Shown here: piece after piece, positions 25,225 to 33,347 of the stretch
Numbering within the stretch: the stretch's first letter is position 1
Layout: each line of letters starts with the position of its first letter
From: Candidatus Corynebacterium avicola
Lineage (GTDB): Bacteria > Actinomycetota > Actinomycetes > Mycobacteriales > Mycobacteriaceae
Direction: 5' to 3'
DNA: 51,196 nucleotides
Assembly: GCA_019114135.1 (NCBI GenBank)
Contig: DXGC01000049.1
Span: 1-51,196, forward strand
Position numbers and translations under genes: made by a program
Notes under the pieces: generated by a model
Seen by the model: only the letters and a program-made list of their open reading frames with translations
Databases searched by the model: none
Told to the model about the DNA's origin: nothing

Positions 25225-27805
25225 CGTTGGCCGCTTCGGCCCCCGTGTCCTCCGCAGCCTTCACTGTCTCCGTGTCGGACGCCGCACTATCGAGCAGCTC
25301 GGCGTAGTCCCGGCGGATCTGGTCGGTGACCGTCCCCTCCCCGATGACCTCCCTGGTGACCAGGTCGGTGACCGCGGCGCCGTCTGCATCGGCGGCGGCA
25401 GCATCGGCAGCGTTCGGGCCACAGTGGGCGTCCTGAAGTTCCTGTGCGGCCCGGACGACCTCCGCGGCCTCCAACCCGGCGCGGTACTCCAGCACCGTGC
25501 CGAGGTCGCCGTACCAGGAGAACTGTCCGCTGAACTTGCCCACGTACCCAATGCCCACGGTGGGTACCCCGCTGCTCAGGGCGGCGACGCAGGCGTGCAT
25601 CCGGGCCGAGACACAGAGGCTGGCCCGTGACAGCGCCGCCTTCGCCTCCGCCGCTGTCCGCGGCACGGTCAGCGCCACGTCCACACCGGCCTCCTCGAGG
25701 GCGGCGGTGATGCGCTCGCCCTGGACGATGTCCCCCACGCTCTCGCGGATGTCGTGCACCACGACCTCGACCGGACGATCCAGAGCGACAGCGATGTCAC
25801 GCCACCATTCGACCAGCTGATCGGTGCCGGTGTCGTACATGCCGGCCAGGTGGGCGTTGGGGACCAATGCGACACTGCCTGCACTGCCTGCACTGCCGGC
25901 ACTGTCAGCGCTGTCTTCAGTCTCTGCCGGGGCCAGCAGGGCAGCGATGTCCGGGGTGCAGCCGACCTCGCGTCCCAGCACCTTCTCGGCGCGCTGCGCC
26001 GACAACGGGTCACGGGCCCGGACCTGCACCTCAGGGGCGAGGGTGCGCAGGATGCGCCGGGCGTCCGGGTGGATCTTCTCCGGCAGGCTGAAGTTCACCA
26101 GGGCGGCAGGCTGTCCCGCCTTCGCGGCGACGTTGAGCATGCGTACCCGCATCGCCAACAGCGACAGTTCATAGTCACCGGCCAGGGTGTCGGCGCCGAT
26201 GACGATCAGTGGGCCGGCGGTCAGTGCCGCCACGGTGGCCGGGGTCGGAGTGGCGCCCGGACCCGTGGTGATCTCGCTGAGCGGGACCACCTCGACGTCG
26301 GCGGGGACCTCGCCACGCCACGGCTCGGCGTCCCCGGGCACCACCAGGTCCACGCCCACACCGCGCCGGTGCAGGCACTCGGCGGCGACCAGGCCCATCG
26401 CCTCGTCGCCGAAGGAACCGTGGGACGCCGGCAGGACGACGCGGGTACGTCCGCCCGTCTCCGGGGCGTCCGGCAGGGGAAGGTGGGTATTGACCAGGCC
26501 GAAGACACGCTGACCGGCCCATTTCGCCTGGGTGACGGCGCGTCGTGCGGCGGTGGTGCCAGGCTCGGCGGCGGAACCGGCGGCCGAGGCTGCGGCGCCG
26601 TCCTCCACCTGCCCCTCCCGGACCAGTGTCGCCAGGTCAGACCAGTTGGGCTGCTTGGAAACACGCGTGACCGCACCGGCGGACAGTTCCCGGTAACGCT
26701 CCGGATCCTCCAGCAGTGCCTGGATTCCGTCGGCGACTGCCTCAGGGGAGATGTCGTCGGTGACCACACCGAAGCCTTCGACCTGGTCCGGGATCGCACC
26801 GACCGGGGTCGCGACGCAGGGCACGGCGTGGGCCAGTGCCAGGGTCACCGGTCCGGACTGGCTGGCCTCGGTGTAGGGCAGCAGCATGATGTCGATACCC
26901 CTGACCACGTCGGTGACCTCGGACTCCGGGATCCACCGGTTGTCCCAGACGGCTTCGGTGCCGAGGTCGGTCTCGCGCCACCGCTCCTCCGGGCCGCTGC
27001 CGATGATGTGCAGTTCGCACTCCGGGGCGCCGCGGCCGCGCAGGATACGCATGGCCTCGAGTGCGACGTCGATACCTTTGTATGCCTGCAGTCGTCCGAA
27101 GATGCCGACCACCGGGACGGCGCTGTCGGCGCTGTCGGCACTGTCGGCGCCGGGCAGCTCCCGCGGCTCGGTCGCGGCGTCCTGCAGGTCGAACGGCGGG
27201 TGGGAACCGGTGCTGATCGGCACGGTGACCTGGTCGGCGAGGATGTCGGTCACCGCCTGGGAGAAGGTGACCACGCGGTCGGCGCGGCGCAGTTCGTTGC
27301 GGCGTCCGATCGTCTGGACGATGTTGCCTTCCCCGGGGTGGGCGGAGCCGTCGTGGATGCAGGCGACGTACTCCACGTCGGACGGGATGAGCAGCGGCAA
27401 CGCCAGCGACTGGTACACGCTCTCCATCACGCACACCACGCGCTGGACATTGTGCGCCCGAATCCAGCGGTGCAGCCGGACCGAGTTCCACAGCAGTCGC
27501 GGAAGGCCGAGGATCACCCCGGGCGCGGAGTTGTAGGTCGGCACAGGGAAGGCCGGGACGGTTCCGGGGGAACCGGTGGCACCGGCCGGGGTGGCGACGG
27601 TGCCGGACGCCGAGACCACGGCGAAGCGGGGAGAGATCTCGGCATCGGGGTTGAAGGAGAGGAACGTCGCTGGAGCATCCCCACCGGCGAGGTCGCCATC
27701 GACCACGTCGGCGAGGAATCTGGGGCCGCCTCCGGTGCGTCCCCAGTGGACCCAGAGGGTCGCTGCGTCCGGCGACAGGGTGAGGGACCTGTCGACGTTG
27801 TTCAT
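25217..27805 (-). CDS. Glycosyltransferase (GT4) fused to polysaccharide pyruvyltransferase
   Basis: This 862-residue protein has two enzyme parts. Residues 1-390 form a GT-B glycosyltransferase: acceptor-side RVVCVMESVYQSLALPLL, donor side VVGIFGRLQAYKGIDVALEAM and LLPYTEASQSGPVTLALAHAVPCVATPVGAIPD, with one Glu of E-x7-E missing. Residues about 430-800 match polysaccharide pyruvyltransferases (CsaB/WcaK type): SHGSFGDEAMGLVAAECL, a central RDPLSAQR, then VSARMHACVAALSSGVPTVGIGYVGKFSGQ. The fusion would add a sugar and ketalise it with pyruvate from PEP. ATG 27805 is the likely start; ATG 27835 is also in frame. Two in-frame 9-bp repeats lie in linkers. It diverges from the acyltransferase gene at 27956. 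Confidence 0.87.
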   Translation of the reverse strand: MNNVDRSLTLSPDAATLWVHWGRTGGGPRFLADVVDGDLAGGDAPATFLSFNPDAEISPRFAVVSASGTVATPAGATGSPGTVPAFPVPTYNSAPGVILGLPRLLWNSVRLHRWIRAHNVQRVVCVMESVYQSLALPLLIPSDVEYVACIHDGSAHPGEGNIVQTIGRRNELRRADRVVTFSQAVTDILADQVTVPISTGSHPPFDLQDAATEPRELPGADSADSADSAVPVVGIFGRLQAYKGIDVALEAMRILRGRGAPECELHIIGSGPEERWRETDLGTEAVWDNRWIPESEVTDVVRGIDIMLLPYTEASQSGPVTLALAHAVPCVATPVGAIPDQVEGFGVVTDDISPEAVADGIQALLEDPERYRELSAGAVTRVSKQPNWSDLATLVREGQVEDGAAASAAGSAAEPGTTAARRAVTQAKWAGQRVFGLVNTHLPLPDAPETGGRTRVVLPASHGSFGDEAMGLVAAECLHRRGVGVDLVVPGDAEPWRGEVPADVEVVPLSEITTGPGATPTPATVAALTAGPLIVIGADTLAGDYELSLLAMRVRMLNVAAKAGQPAALVNFSLPEKIHPDARRILRTLAPEVQVRARDPLSAQRAEKVLGREVGCTPDIAALLAPAETEDSADSAGSAGSAGSVALVPNAHLAGMYDTGTDQLVEWWRDIAVALDRPVEVVVHDIRESVGDIVQGERITAALEEAGVDVALTVPRTAAEAKAALSRASLCVSARMHACVAALSSGVPTVGIGYVGKFSGQFSWYGDLGTVLEYRAGLEAAEVVRAAQELQDAHCGPNAADAAAADADGAAVTDLVTREVIGEGTVTDQIRRDYAELLDSAASDTETVKAAEDTGAEAANAS
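25873..25917. repeat. About five 9-bp units (CACTGCCTG type) in the pyruvyltransferase part
   Basis: Two exact and three degenerate copies encode an (Ser-Ala-Gly)n run on the minus strand within a loop of the pyruvyltransferase domain. Confidence 0.75.
27121..27147. repeat. Three 9-bp units (CGCTGTCGG type) in the glycosyltransferase part
   Basis: Two exact copies and one with a single change encode (Ala-Asp-Ser)3 on the minus strand, in the loop between the two Rossmann halves of the glycosyltransferase. Confidence 0.75.
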
Positions 27806-27834
27806 GAATTCATTGTAAGACGGCCCGCTTCGCA

Positions 27835-27955
27835 TTGCCGGGCCAGACTGGAGGGTTTTACCATAGGGACACACAACTCTCCATCCCTCTATCTCTCCCT
27901 CTCTCTCCATACTCTCCCGACTTCACCGTCATCCCTCACCTTCTAGGACGGTCCT
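27835..27955 (+). promoter_or_regulatory. Promoter and CU-rich leader of the acyltransferase-phosphatase operon
   Basis: TTGCCG at 27835 and TACCAT at 27859 are 18 bp apart. From about 27873 to 27942 the plus strand is almost all C and T (ACTCTCCATCCCTCTATCTC and so on). The leader is about 85 nt and resembles that of the polysaccharide operon at 16350-16460. On the minus strand the same DNA carries the control region of the divergent fusion gene. Confidence 0.5.
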
Positions 27956-29092
27956 TTGTCTCCCCACCCATCCCCGACCGGTGTCACCACCGGTACCGGC
28001 ACGCGTCCCGACGGAGGACGCCACCGCCAGGACGACCGGCCCGCCGGTGGCGGCACCACCGGTGCGTCCCGCGGCCGCAATATCCCGGTGGACACGCTGC
28101 GCGGCGTGGCCTGCCTCTTCCTGGTGACCTTCCACGTCATCGGCTTCTCCGCCAGTGACGGCATCCAGGTCGCCGACGACAGTGCGTTCCGCTACTACAC
28201 CGACTCGGTGGACTACCTCCGTATGCCACTGTTCACCCTGGTCTCTGGGCTGGTCTACGCCTGGCGACCACTGGGTGACGTGCACGGATACGGGAAATTC
28301 ATGGCCAAGAAGGCCCGCCGACTGCTGGTGCCGTACATCGTCTTCGTCCCCGCCATCGGGGTGACCCAGGCCGTGCTGGACAGCACGAACAGCAGTCGTG
28401 AGCTGGAGCCCCTGAGCTGGCTGCTCTACTCGTTGAGCCCCTACTGGTTCCTGTTGACGTCCTTCTGGATCTTCGCCGTCGTCGCCCTGCTGGACTCCTT
28501 CGACCTGCTGTCCAGCCGGGTGAACTTCGCGGCGCTCTTCCTCGCCTCGGTGGCGGTGGTCCTGTTCACCACCACCGAGGACTTCCGGGTGCTGCAGCTG
28601 GGTCAGGCACTGACACTGGCGCCGTTCTTCCTCGCCGGTGTGGCCATGTACCGCTTCTCCCTGTTCCCGCGACGCACCAGTGTGAAGATTGTGTTAACAG
28701 CGGTTCTGCTCGTGGTGGTCGTCGCCGTGCAGATCTCGCTCAACGATCTCGGTGGCGTGTTCGACGGTTTCGGTCCGTTCGATTCCCGGCACAGCGTGTT
28801 GGGAATCACCCTGGGAATCCTCTTCCCGTTGGTGTTCCTGTCCTGGAGCCTTTCCAGCCGGTGGTTGGCATGGATCGGCGGGTACTCCTCCGGGATCTTC
28901 CTGCTGCACTCCTTCGCCATCGGCGGTAGCCGTGCGATCCTCGGCATCCTGGGCCTGGACTCCCGGCCCGTCGAGTTCGTGGTGCTGTCCATCGCCGGGG
29001 TGGGCCTGTCGATCATCGGGGTGATCCTGCTGCGCAAGGTCGCGGTGGGACGACTGGTCCTCGGCGAGAACATGAAGGTGAAGGCGTCATGA
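27956..29092 (+). CDS. Membrane acyltransferase (acyltransferase-3 family), first of three
   Basis: This 378-residue protein has about ten hydrophobic segments and the family's start of the catalytic helix: VDTLRGVACLFLVTFHVIG, where Arg and His are the expected key residues. The next conserved loop reads RMPLFTLVSGLVYAW. Such proteins move acetyl or other short acyl groups to surface sugars. A disordered Gly/Thr/Arg tail of about 40 residues precedes the membrane part. The start is TTG 27956 with AGGACGG eight bases upstream; no better start is available. Its stop overlaps the phosphatase ATG. Confidence 0.85.
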   Translation: MSPHPSPTGVTTGTGTRPDGGRHRQDDRPAGGGTTGASRGRNIPVDTLRGVACLFLVTFHVIGFSASDGIQVADDSAFRYYTDSVDYLRMPLFTLVSGLVYAWRPLGDVHGYGKFMAKKARRLLVPYIVFVPAIGVTQAVLDSTNSSRELEPLSWLLYSLSPYWFLLTSFWIFAVVALLDSFDLLSSRVNFAALFLASVAVVLFTTTEDFRVLQLGQALTLAPFFLAGVAMYRFSLFPRRTSVKIVLTAVLLVVVVAVQISLNDLGGVFDGFGPFDSRHSVLGITLGILFPLVFLSWSLSSRWLAWIGGYSSGIFLLHSFAIGGSRAILGILGLDSRPVEFVVLSIAGVGLSIIGVILLRKVAVGRLVLGENMKVKAS

Positions 29093-29607
29093 CCGTCAAC
29101 GTCCTCATGGTCTGCACCGGCAACATCTGCCGCTCCCCGGTCGCCGAGCACCTCCTGCGCGCCGTCTCCACCTCTGAGGTCACCGTGGCCAGTGCCGGCA
29201 CCGCCGGGCTCAGCGGTCACGGCATGGACAACCGGTCACTGGAGTGGCTGGCGACCCGCGACATCGACGGTTCCGCCTTCCTGGCCCGACGGGTGAACAG
29301 ACGGGTGCTGGGCGACGCCGACCTGGTCATCGGCCTGGAGCAGGAGCACGTGGACGCCTGCCTGCGCATCCGCCCCGCCGGGCTGAACCGCACCTTCCGT
29401 CTGCACCAACTCGCCGAGTGGTCACGTACCGGGGCCCTGGGGTCCTTTTCCGAACTCGCTGCGGCGCGCCAGCATCTCCCACAGGTCGCCGGGGACCACC
29501 CCGACCCGGTCGGGTTCATGTCGGCGGCGGACTACGGACAGGTGCTGGACGGTATCGCCGCCGACATCGCGCCCGTGGCGGAGCTCCTGGGAGGTGCGTC
29601 CCGATGA
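29089..29607 (+). CDS. Low-molecular-weight protein tyrosine phosphatase (Wzb type)
   Basis: This 172-residue cytosolic phosphatase has the P-loop CTGNICRS (Cys9 nucleophile, Arg15) at its N-terminus and a likely general-acid Asp in the DHPDP loop near residue 144. In Wzy-type systems such enzymes remove phosphate from the tyrosine-rich tail of the BY-kinase; the Tyr cluster at the C-terminus of the 19357-22215 product is the obvious substrate. The gene lies 7 kb from the kinase, separated by the MerR-clamp pair and the minus-strand fusion gene. It overlaps both neighbours by 4 bp (ATGA). Confidence 0.93.
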   Translation: MTVNVLMVCTGNICRSPVAEHLLRAVSTSEVTVASAGTAGLSGHGMDNRSLEWLATRDIDGSAFLARRVNRRVLGDADLVIGLEQEHVDACLRIRPAGLNRTFRLHQLAEWSRTGALGSFSELAAARQHLPQVAGDHPDPVGFMSAADYGQVLDGIAADIAPVAELLGGASR

Positions 29608-30728
29608 CGTCCCCGGCTTCCCCGACCAGGCCACCGACGGCGACCGCGCGCCCCCGGTTGACCTGGATCGACACCGTCAAGGGTCTGGCGATCCTGCTGG
29701 TGGTCCTCTACCACGCCGTGGAACTCGCCGGCGCCAAGGACTGGGCCGGCGACCAGCTGTCGATGCTCACCGACGCGCTGATCACGGTGCGTATGCCCCT
29801 GTTCTTCGCCATGTCCGGCTACTTCCTGCTACGCCGTATCGACCGGCCGTGGAACTGGTGGATGCGCAACCGTATCGGCCCCTTCCTGTGGCTGTTCGTG
29901 CTGTGGACGGTGGTCTGGCTGCTCGCTTTCGAGGTCATCCCCTGGCAGCGCAACGACGGTGGCATCGCCGACGTCCTGCTGCTGTTCGTGGACCCCTCGT
30001 TGGGCCCCTGGTACATCTACGCGCTGGCGATCTACTTCGTGGCCGTCAAGCTGATGCGTCCGCTCCCGGTGTGGTTGCAGTTCCTCATCGGAGCGGTGGT
30101 GTCCCTGCCGGTCGCCTGCGGATTCGTGCACGTCGAGTCGTGGGTCTGGGAGTCGCTGCTGACCCACTTCATCGCCTTCCAGATCGGTGCACTGGGCAGC
30201 CAGGTGCTGGCCCGGATCGCCACGAATGCGACGGTGCCGCGGATGCTCCTCGTCGGAGCAGTGTGGGGTGCAGCGACCGGCGGACTGTTTCTGGTCGGGC
30301 TGGGGCTGGACAACGTGCTGCGCATCCCGGTGACCGCCCTGGGCATGACCATGGGCGTGCTGGTCGCCGCCGTACTGGACCGGTACGCCAGCTGGCTGCG
30401 GCTGTGGTGGTTCGGACGCAACACCCTGCCGATCTACCTTCTGCACGTGCCGGTGATCGGACTGATCTACAGCCTGGACCTGGGGCTGCCGTCCTCCCCG
30501 CTGGTCGCCATCGGTGTCCCGCTGCTGACCACGGTGCTCGCCGTGATCATGTCCCTGGCCATCTGGCGGGCACTCCGCGTGATCCCCGGTGTGTTCACCG
30601 CCCCATGGACCGGGGAAGGTGCGAACACCCGCAATGTCCCGGTCAGCGCACCTGTGGCGGCAGCCGCGCCGGTGACGCCGGAGCGTCCTGAACCCACCAC
30701 GGCACGGCACCGTAAGGCGAGGCGATGA
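29604..30728 (+). CDS. Membrane acyltransferase (acyltransferase-3 family), second of three
   Basis: This 374-residue polytopic protein has the catalytic opening WIDTVKGLAILLVVLYHAVE, then MPLFFAMSGYFLLRRIDRPW and FGRNTLPIYLLHVPVIG. It is a clear paralogue of the gene at 31549: blocks WIDTVKG, RMPLFFAM-GYF, LAIY-VVKLMRPLP and GEGANTR are shared. Both differ from the first acyltransferase at 27956. Note Lys replaces the usual Arg in the first motif (VKG for LRG). ATG 29604 overlaps the phosphatase stop and has GGGAGG upstream. The product should acylate the exported polysaccharide. Confidence 0.85.
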   Translation: MTSPASPTRPPTATARPRLTWIDTVKGLAILLVVLYHAVELAGAKDWAGDQLSMLTDALITVRMPLFFAMSGYFLLRRIDRPWNWWMRNRIGPFLWLFVLWTVVWLLAFEVIPWQRNDGGIADVLLLFVDPSLGPWYIYALAIYFVAVKLMRPLPVWLQFLIGAVVSLPVACGFVHVESWVWESLLTHFIAFQIGALGSQVLARIATNATVPRMLLVGAVWGAATGGLFLVGLGLDNVLRIPVTALGMTMGVLVAAVLDRYASWLRLWWFGRNTLPIYLLHVPVIGLIYSLDLGLPSSPLVAIGVPLLTTVLAVIMSLAIWRALRVIPGVFTAPWTGEGANTRNVPVSAPVAAAAPVTPERPEPTTARHRKARR

Positions 30729-31330
30729 GCACACGCCACGCACACCGCAGGGCGCGGTCCGGCCCCGCGCGCCGGGTCGGACGCCGCACCCGCCGCGTCC
30801 TGTGGAGCCTCCTGGCCGTGATCCTGGTGCTCGCCGCGCTGTGGTCCTGGTTCGCCGTGACGAAAATCTACTTCCCCCGCATGGACCCGCTCCCCGACGA
30901 CGTGGACGTCCTGATGCAGGTCGGCGGTGCCAAACCCTCCGACTTCCCCGCGGCACGGGAGATCGCACAGGAGAACGGCATCCCGGACCTGGTCATCTCC
31001 GAACCGACCGGGTCGCAGGCCCTCCGGGACAAGTACTGCGCACCGCTGGACGGTGTCGAGGTGCACTGTTTCGCCCCCGATCCGTCCGACACCCAGGGCG
31101 AGGCGCAGGAGTTCGCCCGTCTCGCCGAGGAGAACGGCTGGGACTCCGCGATGGTGCTGAGCACCGGACGCGAGCATGTGGAACGCGTCCGTCTGTACTT
31201 CGAACGGTGCTGGGACGGGGACCTCTCGGTGAACAAACCGGCGGGCAGCAGGTCCTTCGCCGGCCACCTGTTCCAGGCCGGATACCAGACGGCCGGGTGG
31301 GCCCGGGCCATGCAGGACCGGGAATGCTGA
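30725..31330 (+). CDS. Membrane-anchored DUF218/YdcF-like protein
   Basis: The 201-residue protein has a basic N-terminus and one membrane helix (about 25-47: VLWSLLAVILVLAALWSWFAV), then an extracytoplasmic domain resembling DUF218: a first strand (DVDVLMQVGG), AAREIAQENGIPDLVIS, a Thr/Glu-rich helix region DTQGEAQEFARLAEENGW, then the strand AMVLSTGREHVERVRLYFERC. DUF218 proteins are implicated in envelope polymer metabolism, but their reaction is poorly known. It overlaps the acyltransferase before it by ATGA, so it is the last gene of the coupled set 27956-31330. The typical DUF218 N-terminal Gly-rich motif is only partly kept. Confidence 0.65.
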   Translation: MSTRHAHRRARSGPARRVGRRTRRVLWSLLAVILVLAALWSWFAVTKIYFPRMDPLPDDVDVLMQVGGAKPSDFPAAREIAQENGIPDLVISEPTGSQALRDKYCAPLDGVEVHCFAPDPSDTQGEAQEFARLAEENGWDSAMVLSTGREHVERVRLYFERCWDGDLSVNKPAGSRSFAGHLFQAGYQTAGWARAMQDREC

Positions 31331-31440
31331 CCGCCGTGCCCTGGGCAGATGCCGGGAGTTCCCCTGCGACATCACGGCACGGGTGGCAGAGTCGGTGGAC
31401 ACACCCACCGTCCCGACTCCCACCGGTCACCTCCTGACAG

Positions 31441-31545
31441 ACCCCGTCTCCTCCTCTCCTCTCCCCCCTCACATGACGGCGTCCCCTCACTGACGCCGCA
31501 CACACCCCTCCTGATCCCCCGTCTCCTACTCTCCAAGGAACTTCT
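31441..31545 (+). promoter_or_regulatory. CU-rich leader with small hairpin before the third acyltransferase
   Basis: The 217-bp gap between the DUF218-like gene and the next gene ends in a C/T-rich tract (ACCCCGTCTCCTCCTCTCCT and CTCCTACTCTCC). Within it a 7-bp stem (CGGCGTC, 31477-31483, with GACGCCG, 31492-31498) could form. An AAGGA ribosome site follows at 31535. This is the third of four such tracts. Confidence 0.45.
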
Positions 31546-31548
31546 CCC

Positions 31549-32688
31549 ATGCCCGCGACCAACCGCGTTGCCTGGATCGACACCGTCAAGGGAGCCGCCA
31601 TACTCCTCGTGGTGCTCATGCACGTCGCCACCGCCGCCTCGAGCCAGGAATGGTTCGACGCCCGAGTCCTCGACGCCATGTCGCCGCTCCGGACAGTACG
31701 TATGCCGCTGTTCTTCGCCATGGCCGGCTACTTCTTCCTCCGTCGCATCGACCGACCGTGGCCCTGGCAGGTACAGAACCGGCTCGGCCCCTTCCTCTGG
31801 CTCTTCCTGCTGTGGAGCGCCCTCTGGGCGATCTGGGCCCAGTTCTTCCCGTGGAACGACGACTCCTACACGGTCCAGACCGTCCTGGCTGTCCCGGTGA
31901 ATCCGGAGTACGGCCCGTGGTTCATCTACGCCCTGGCGATCTACTACCTGGTCGTGAAGCTGATGCGCCCGCTGCCGCTGTGGCTGCAGTTCGCCCTCGG
32001 GGCGTGCGTGTCCCTGCCGGTGGCCTTCGGCCTGGTCACCATCGACAACTTCGCGTGGGAACGCACCCTCACCCACCTCATCGTCTTCCAGTTCGGTGTC
32101 TACGGCCACCGGATCATCGCCGCGATCGCCGAGCGCGCCTCGGTGGCGACCCTGGCCCTCGTCGGCGGGGCCTGGGCGGCGGGCTTCGTCGCGCTGATCG
32201 GCCTCGGTGGTCCGCTCACCTCCCCGGCGTGGCTCCCGCTGACGATGCTGGGTATGGCGATGGGGATCATCGCGGCGACCCTGATCGCCCGGCACATGCC
32301 GTGGCTGCGCCTCGACTGGTTCGGACGCAACACCCTACCGGTCTACCTGCTGCACTTCCCGGTCATCGGTGTGCTGTTCATGCTCTGGCCGATGGACGAC
32401 TCCTCCTCCACGCTGTCCGCCCCACAGTCGGCAGTGGTGACGGTCGCGTTCACCGTGGCCGCAGTCGCCGGCGCATTCCTGCTGTGGTGGCTGCTGCGTC
32501 CTGTCCCGGGACTGTTCATCTCCCCCTGGCGCGGCGAGGGCGCGAACACGCGACCGATGCGCCCGGCGCCGGGAGAGGCAAAGGTCCACGACGGTGGCCG
32601 GCACCGGGGCCACCCCCGCGGCCAGACGGGCCCGACCAGCACCTCCGAACAGACCGGACGGTCCAGAGCTCCCCGGAAGTCGGGCTAA
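31549..32688 (+). CDS. Membrane acyltransferase (acyltransferase-3 family), third of three
   Basis: A 379-residue paralogue of the gene at 29604. It opens WIDTVKGAAILLVVLMHVAT, followed by MPLFFAMAGYFFLRRIDRPWPW and FGRNTLPVYLLHFPVIG. The hydrophilic C-terminal tail (about 335-379) is rich in Gly/Arg/Pro and unlike that of its paralogue, where an Arg/Lys-rich end is seen instead. ATG 31549 has AAGGA eight or nine bases upstream. The pair probably arose by local duplication and then diverged at the C-terminus. Expected role: O-acylation of surface polysaccharide. Confidence 0.86.
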   Translation: MPATNRVAWIDTVKGAAILLVVLMHVATAASSQEWFDARVLDAMSPLRTVRMPLFFAMAGYFFLRRIDRPWPWQVQNRLGPFLWLFLLWSALWAIWAQFFPWNDDSYTVQTVLAVPVNPEYGPWFIYALAIYYLVVKLMRPLPLWLQFALGACVSLPVAFGLVTIDNFAWERTLTHLIVFQFGVYGHRIIAAIAERASVATLALVGGAWAAGFVALIGLGGPLTSPAWLPLTMLGMAMGIIAATLIARHMPWLRLDWFGRNTLPVYLLHFPVIGVLFMLWPMDDSSSTLSAPQSAVVTVAFTVAAVAGAFLLWWLLRPVPGLFISPWRGEGANTRPMRPAPGEAKVHDGGRHRGHPRGQTGPTSTSEQTGRSRAPRKSG

Positions 32689-33255
32689 CCACCCCCGTAG
32701 GTAACGCTATTCACGACCCGTTCAAAACTGGTTTTGCCAGGTGAAAACGTACTTCTTACTGGAATACGCCGTTTCCCGCCCCTTGGAGTATACCCACCTG
32801 GGGTACCCGGTCGTCCACCCCCGGTCCGTCCACCACCCCATTGCAGTTGACCAGATGGGCTGCCTACCTTGCTGCCACGCCAGTGAGAAACAGCCGTCTC
32901 GACACGGTTCTCTCCTCGAACTCGGGTAGCGGACAGCGTCAATCTCGGTGTCTCTCAGCGTCTCTCACCGTGACGTCCGCCGCCCGGCCCCGGGGCGACT
33001 GTCCTCACTGGCTCATAACTCAACAGTGGACCCTCGCCTTTTGTCCGGCACCTCCGCACCCCTCAACGGACCATGGCACCACCGAACCGGCCACTCCTCA
33101 TGGCCGCGCGGTCACACCGGATCGTTTATCACGACCGATGCCCTACGCCATGGCAAACCTCGCCGGACCCCCTCTCCTTTCTTTTCTCCACTCTCCTCTC
33201 TCCTCTTTTTGCTCTCCTTTCCTCATTTCCCGCGAGGGGCGCGCCACAACCGAGT
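32689..33255. other. Long gene-free stretch after the third acyltransferase
   Basis: No convincing protein gene is seen on either strand over about 570 bp. There are several AT-richer segments (for example TTCAAAACTGG, AAAACGTACTTCTTACTGG), a possible promoter (TTGCAG at 32841, TACCTT 18 bp later), and a fourth CU-rich tract at about 33167-33231. The promoter-like pair, tract and the strong hairpin that follows could define an unknown plus-strand RNA. Confidence 0.35.
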
Positions 33256-33302
33256 GACTCGAGCCCGTGACCAGATTCTCCATCTGGTCACGGGCTCGAG
33301 TC
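33256..33302. terminator. Perfect 20-bp stem-loop downstream of the VanW-like gene
   Basis: GACTCGAGCCCGTGACCAGA (33256-33275) pairs exactly with 33283-33302 around a 7-nt loop TTCTCCA. It lies 46 bp after the stop of the minus-strand VanW-like gene and could end both that mRNA and any plus-strand RNA. No T run follows on either side. Confidence 0.65.
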
Positions 33303-33347
33303 GTGTGCGGATCATGTGGCGATGCTGCAGCCGCCCAGCCTCGCCCG

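Noticed and set aside
25754..27946. Long plus-strand frame opposite the GT4-pyruvyltransferase gene
   Set aside because: The minus strand carries two clear enzyme domains; the plus frame has no domain and crosses the divergent control region.
33256..33302. The perfect hairpin as a transposon end or attachment site
   Set aside because: No transposase or integrase gene and no target duplication nearby; a terminator role after the VanW-like gene is simpler.
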